Of a DNA stretch of 11,833 nucleotides, positions 8,827 through 11,833 are shown piece by piece. A program made the position numbers and the translations under genes. Source of the DNA: Physocladia obscura (taxonomy: Eukaryota; Chytridiomycota; Chytridiomycetes; Chytridiales; Chytriomycetaceae). The notes beneath the pieces were generated by a model. That model made no database searches and was not told the DNA's origin. It worked only from the letters and a program-made list of their open reading frames with translations. Position 1 is the first letter of the stretch; every line of letters starts with the position of its first letter. Location: contig JADGJH010000889.1 in NCBI GenBank assembly GCA_027596945.1, positions 1,589-13,421 on the forward strand, read 5' to 3'.

Positions 8827-8837
8827 AATTTAAAATT

Positions 8838-10736
8838 ATGTCACAAAGCAGAGATGGAGAAATTTGAAGACAAGCAAAGGCTAATGAACGCTTCAATAAA
8901 ATTTTGGAACCCATTTTAAAAGCAGACACTTGTGCAGTCATATTATTAAAATCCAACAAATGGATGGATGACTTGTCACACCAAAGGCTTGACAAATACT
9001 TAACATTCCAAGATGTTATGGAAAGAATTAGAGAAGTAGCCTGAAAATTTGACTCAGATAATGCGAAAAAGGATCTGAGCAATATGAAAAGCAAGTTCTC
9101 TGAGCTCAAGAATACTGATCCTGCACAAACAATAAAAGAGGCCTCTTGTGTTTGGGACACATTAAAATTGGCCCATGTGAAAAAGCCTGAAAATCACGAA
9201 ATTTGCATGGATTTTACTTCTGAAGTATCTACAAAGCTCTGTAAACAATTTCATGAACATTTGATAAATGATACTGCATTCAGTTTTCATTTTGAAGATT
9301 TTAGTAAAGAATTACGAGAAAAGAAAAATTATTGGACAGTTCCATTAATTGAAGTCTGATGGCTTGCAGTCACTTCAAATTATAAATTGGACATTGCCGG
9401 ATTAGAATTTATAGAAGAATTTAAATCACCAGAAATTAATCTGTTAAAGAAAAAGAAATTGAACTGTCTCGAAAATTTGAACAAAAATTATTCTAATGGA
9501 ACTGGATCAACTAAAGGTAAATTTGATAGTTACTGGTGCATTTACCATGAAAAGAAGGAACCATGGGAGAAGTATCACTGGGCCACCATGTGTAAATACC
9601 AAAAGTTGAATGAGCCCAGACAAATCCACCAAAATGTGTCCCCACTCCATGGAAAAGGTTGTCCAACAGAAATTAAAAAGCCACAAATGCAACTGTTGAA
9701 TAATTTACTGAAAATGGAGAAAAAGTGCAAAATTTCGAAAAATGAAATTGAATTGCTTGAAGAAAAACTCCAAGTTGCAAAAGAAAAGAAAGCAAAAGTG
9801 AATTTAAAGAAACTAAAACAGCTAAAATTGAATGGCTGTAAAGGTAAAGTAAATTTTGATGCAAAGGATGATTTGGATTCCTCAGATGAGGACGACGCAA
9901 ATCCAACAGCACAAAATAAAGAAAAAGTAAAGCTCTCAATTGCTGAAAGAATGAAGCAGTTGAATGAGTCTAAAGTTAAGGATGTAAATTCTCAACAAAG
10001 TAAAAAAGTAGATGAAGATGGAGATGTTATTATGAATGATAATAATATATTTATTAGAAAAATGGTTAGAATTGGAGGTGAGAAAATCCCCCAAACCATT
10101 ATAGATTCTGGTGCAAAAGTACATACTTATACAGAACCATTACCAAAACACACAAATCTTATTAAAAGTAAACAAGTATTAGGAAAACAAGTTTATGGAA
10201 TTGGAGAAACACCATTTAAAGTAACTAAAATGGCTGAAATTATTCAAAAAGTTAATGGTATGAATTTTCACTTAAAGAAAGTGAGAATTATTAAACTATT
10301 AACTGAGAACTTGTTTTCTGTTGGTGCTTTTTTAGACTCAGAAGGAGGAGCATTTTTAATGTCCAAAACAGGCAAATGGTATTCAGAACCACCATATGCA
10401 TTGTGGAGAAGAGTCTCAAGAAGATTAGAAAGTGGAGAATATAAATTGTTGGAAGGCCCAATAATGGAGCCCCCAATGAAATTAAAGAATTTATTGCAAA
10501 GTGGAGAATTTGAAGTGCTGGAGTCACTATCCAAATTTGCAGAATAAGAAAATAGTGGTAATAAAAAGTTTTCAATTACCTCTGAGAAAATTTTCATTAA
10601 GAAATCTTTTATTGAACCCAAAATAGAAGAATTAAAAGAGAACCTGAGAATATTGATCAATGAACAAAAAAATGCGGGCAGTTTTGATTCAAGAGGTCCT
10701 GAATTAAACATGCTGAGTTCACAAAGACACCAATGA
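8838..10736 (+). pseudogene. Copia gag-protease pseudogene
   Basis: One reading frame runs 8838-10736, interrupted only by TGA at 8865, 9042 and 9357, TAA at 10545 and the final TGA at 10734. Sense coding resumes in the same frame after each of the first four. The order is: helical Gag part (to about 9480); a zinc-knuckle variant at 9537-9593 with C-x2-H-x9-H-x4-C; a Lys/Glu coiled-coil-like segment (about 9690-9830); an acidic DDLDSSDEDD patch (from 9867); the protease motif IIDSGA (DSGA 10104-10115). A copia-type region with LLTENLFSVGAFLDSEGGAF follows. Gag binds and packages element RNA, and the protease cuts the polyprotein. The DSGAKVH start of the protease is intact, but the stops would prevent a full product. 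The stretch 10548-10736 is unassigned linker. Confidence 0.8.
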
Positions 10737-11767
10737 AGCATGGTGTTGAACTCAATACAGCAAAACTATTAACAACTTTAAGCATGGCTGTGGCAGCTGA
10801 AGAAGGTGTAAGTGTAGAAACAACAGATATGCAATGATGCATGATCTGGCACATCTCTCAAATAATTTGATTAAAGATTTAATTAAAGTTGGAGTAATTG
10901 TGGGAGTTGAATTCAAGAATGAAAATAAAGAAGAATTAAATTGTGAAAATGATTTGACATTTAAACAATCAGCATGTATCAGTTGCAGTTTAGGAAGAAT
11001 CCACCATAGTCCAATTTATAGTAAAGAGGACCACAAAGTAACAAGGATTTTAGAGCAGTTACATATAGATTGTGTTCCTCTTTCATGTGAAACACCACAA
11101 AGAGAACAATATATGACAATCATTGTAGATGGACTGGAAAAGGTGCTGTTTACTTTGTGAGAAACAAAAGTGACACAGTACCAAAAATTATAGAAATTGT
11201 AATGCAATGGGAAGAAAGGTTTAAAGTTCTTGTTGGCACTTTTAGAAGTGATAAAAAAACAAAAATTATAAACCAAGACCTGAAGAATGCAGTAAATTTT
11301 CAGAAATAAGAAAAGCTCCACAGTATGAACAAAGTCCACCATATACAAAAGAAATGAATGGAATAGCTGAGAGACTAGTCCAAACATTAAAAAGTTGTGT
11401 AATTACAATGTTAATTCATTCAAGATTACCAAATTCAACAATAAAATATGCAGCACAATATTTTATGAGAATCAAAAATAAATTACTTCACAAACAAGCA
11501 GGTTTCCCAAACCAAGGAAAGTTCTCACCAGACCTTCTGTGGGAAGAAAAAGTGCAAAACTTCTCAAAAGAACTCCCATTCAGTTGTCAAGTGCCAATAC
11601 ACCATGAAGATCAAAGAAATGGAAAATGGGCTCAACCAAGAATTCCAGGAATTTTCCTTGGAATGATTGGAAGTTCCATTTATGAGGTTTATAATATGAA
11701 ATCAAAAAGAATTGTGAAAGCATTTCACATCTTAGTGTTGATTTTTCACATGGAGTGGGAGCTTTAA
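10737..11767 (+). pseudogene. Copia integrase pseudogene in four overlapping frames
   Basis: Coding passes from frame 2 (to TGA 10835) to frame 1 (10834-11160), frame 3 (about 11133-11309) and frame 2 (about 11300-11767). The N-terminal zinc region is MMHDLAHLS followed by CISCSLGRIHHSP (HHCC type). The catalytic motifs are LHIDCVPL (Asp at 11068), FRSDKK (Asp at 11250, where family members usually show DNGGE) and MNGIAERLVQTL (Glu at 11369). The C-terminal part contains GIFLGMIGSSIYEVYN and KRIVKAFH, as in copia integrases. The protein would insert element cDNA into the genome. All three acidic residues survive, yet the frame breaks make it non-functional as read. After 11767 the last 66 nt show no clear domain. 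Confidence 0.85.
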
Positions 11768-11833
11768 AAGCTTGATAGTAGATCAGATTGTAAAGGTAGA
11801 ATTTGTGTTTTATTGTAAGATTATATTTTCACA

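Larger units (their letters stand above)
8838..11833 (+). mobile_element. Decayed Ty1/copia-type LTR retrotransposon, 5' and middle part
   Basis: Gag-like region, zinc knuckle, aspartic protease, integrase zinc region and integrase catalytic core occur in the gag-PR-IN order typical of Ty1/copia elements. In gypsy elements integrase follows reverse transcriptase. Reverse transcriptase and RNase H are expected beyond 11833. No 5' LTR or primer-binding site was found, so the left boundary is uncertain. The ATG at 8838 is only the first Met of the open frame, preceded by the AT repeat 8820-8836. The element has several in-frame stops and frame changes and is very CpG-poor, hence inactive as read. 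Confidence 0.85.

Noticed and set aside
7834..8837. 5' LTR of the copia element
   Set aside because: No TG...CA-bounded segment or primer-binding site was recognised, and the matching 3' LTR would be outside the window, so it cannot be tested here.
8838..10736. Alternative genetic code with TGA read as Trp
   Set aside because: ZMYND10 ends at TGA as expected from the family length, and host exons contain normal TGG Trp; the TGAs in the element are better explained as decay.
10268..10741. Minus-strand ORF of 157 codons
   Set aside because: Shadow of the copia protease region; the opposite strand has DSGA and other family motifs.
1..11833. CRISPR array, bacterial operon, tRNA or rRNA genes
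   Set aside because: No repeat-spacer structure, no Shine-Dalgarno-led gene set, and no cloverleaf or rRNA-like segment was noticed; the spliced genes are clearly eukaryotic nuclear.

Overview
This window looks like nuclear DNA from a compact microbial eukaryote that builds motile cilia or flagella. The left two thirds (1-7720) hold four protein genes, all on the minus strand. They are split by many short GT-AG introns: 27 complete introns of 44-105 nt were placed by reading-frame continuity and family similarity. The cilium inference rests on ZMYND10, an assembly factor for axonemal dynein arms. No lineage could be named from the sequence.

Minus-strand layout, in transcription order from right to left. 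(1) A hormone-sensitive-lipase-family alpha/beta hydrolase, 7720-5928, 4 exons, 530 aa. (2) MOGS, the GH63 ER processing alpha-glucosidase I, 5813-2439, 15 exons, about 842 aa. (3) ZMYND10/DNAAF7, 2406-508, 9 exons, 459 aa. (4) PSMA6, proteasome subunit alpha6, from 411 off the left edge, first three exons. The gaps from stop to start are 114, 32 and 96 nt, so transcription signals must overlap neighbouring genes. The genes serve unrelated functions (lipid or ester hydrolysis, N-glycan trimming, dynein assembly, proteolysis). Their co-orientation therefore points to genome compaction rather than to a pathway.

The right third (about 7830-11833) has a different character: plus-strand coding remnants that are AT-rich and broken. 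From 8838 to the window end lies a decayed Ty1/copia retrotransposon. It shows a Gag zinc-knuckle variant, an aspartic protease DSGA motif, an integrase zinc region and the integrase D, D and E motifs. Reverse transcriptase would lie beyond the right edge. The element carries in-frame stops and several frame changes, all of the same -1 sense, and is almost free of CpG (one CpG from 10021 to 11833). Between it and the host genes, 7834-8826 holds a Cys/His-rich ORF, a likely intron and a fragment resembling BspA/DUF285 repeats, none of them intact.

No new defence or metabolic system was found. The points most worth following up are the 32-nt MOGS/ZMYND10 junction, the very short first exons, the relaxed 3' splice sites and the CpG-depleted, directionally shifted retroelement.
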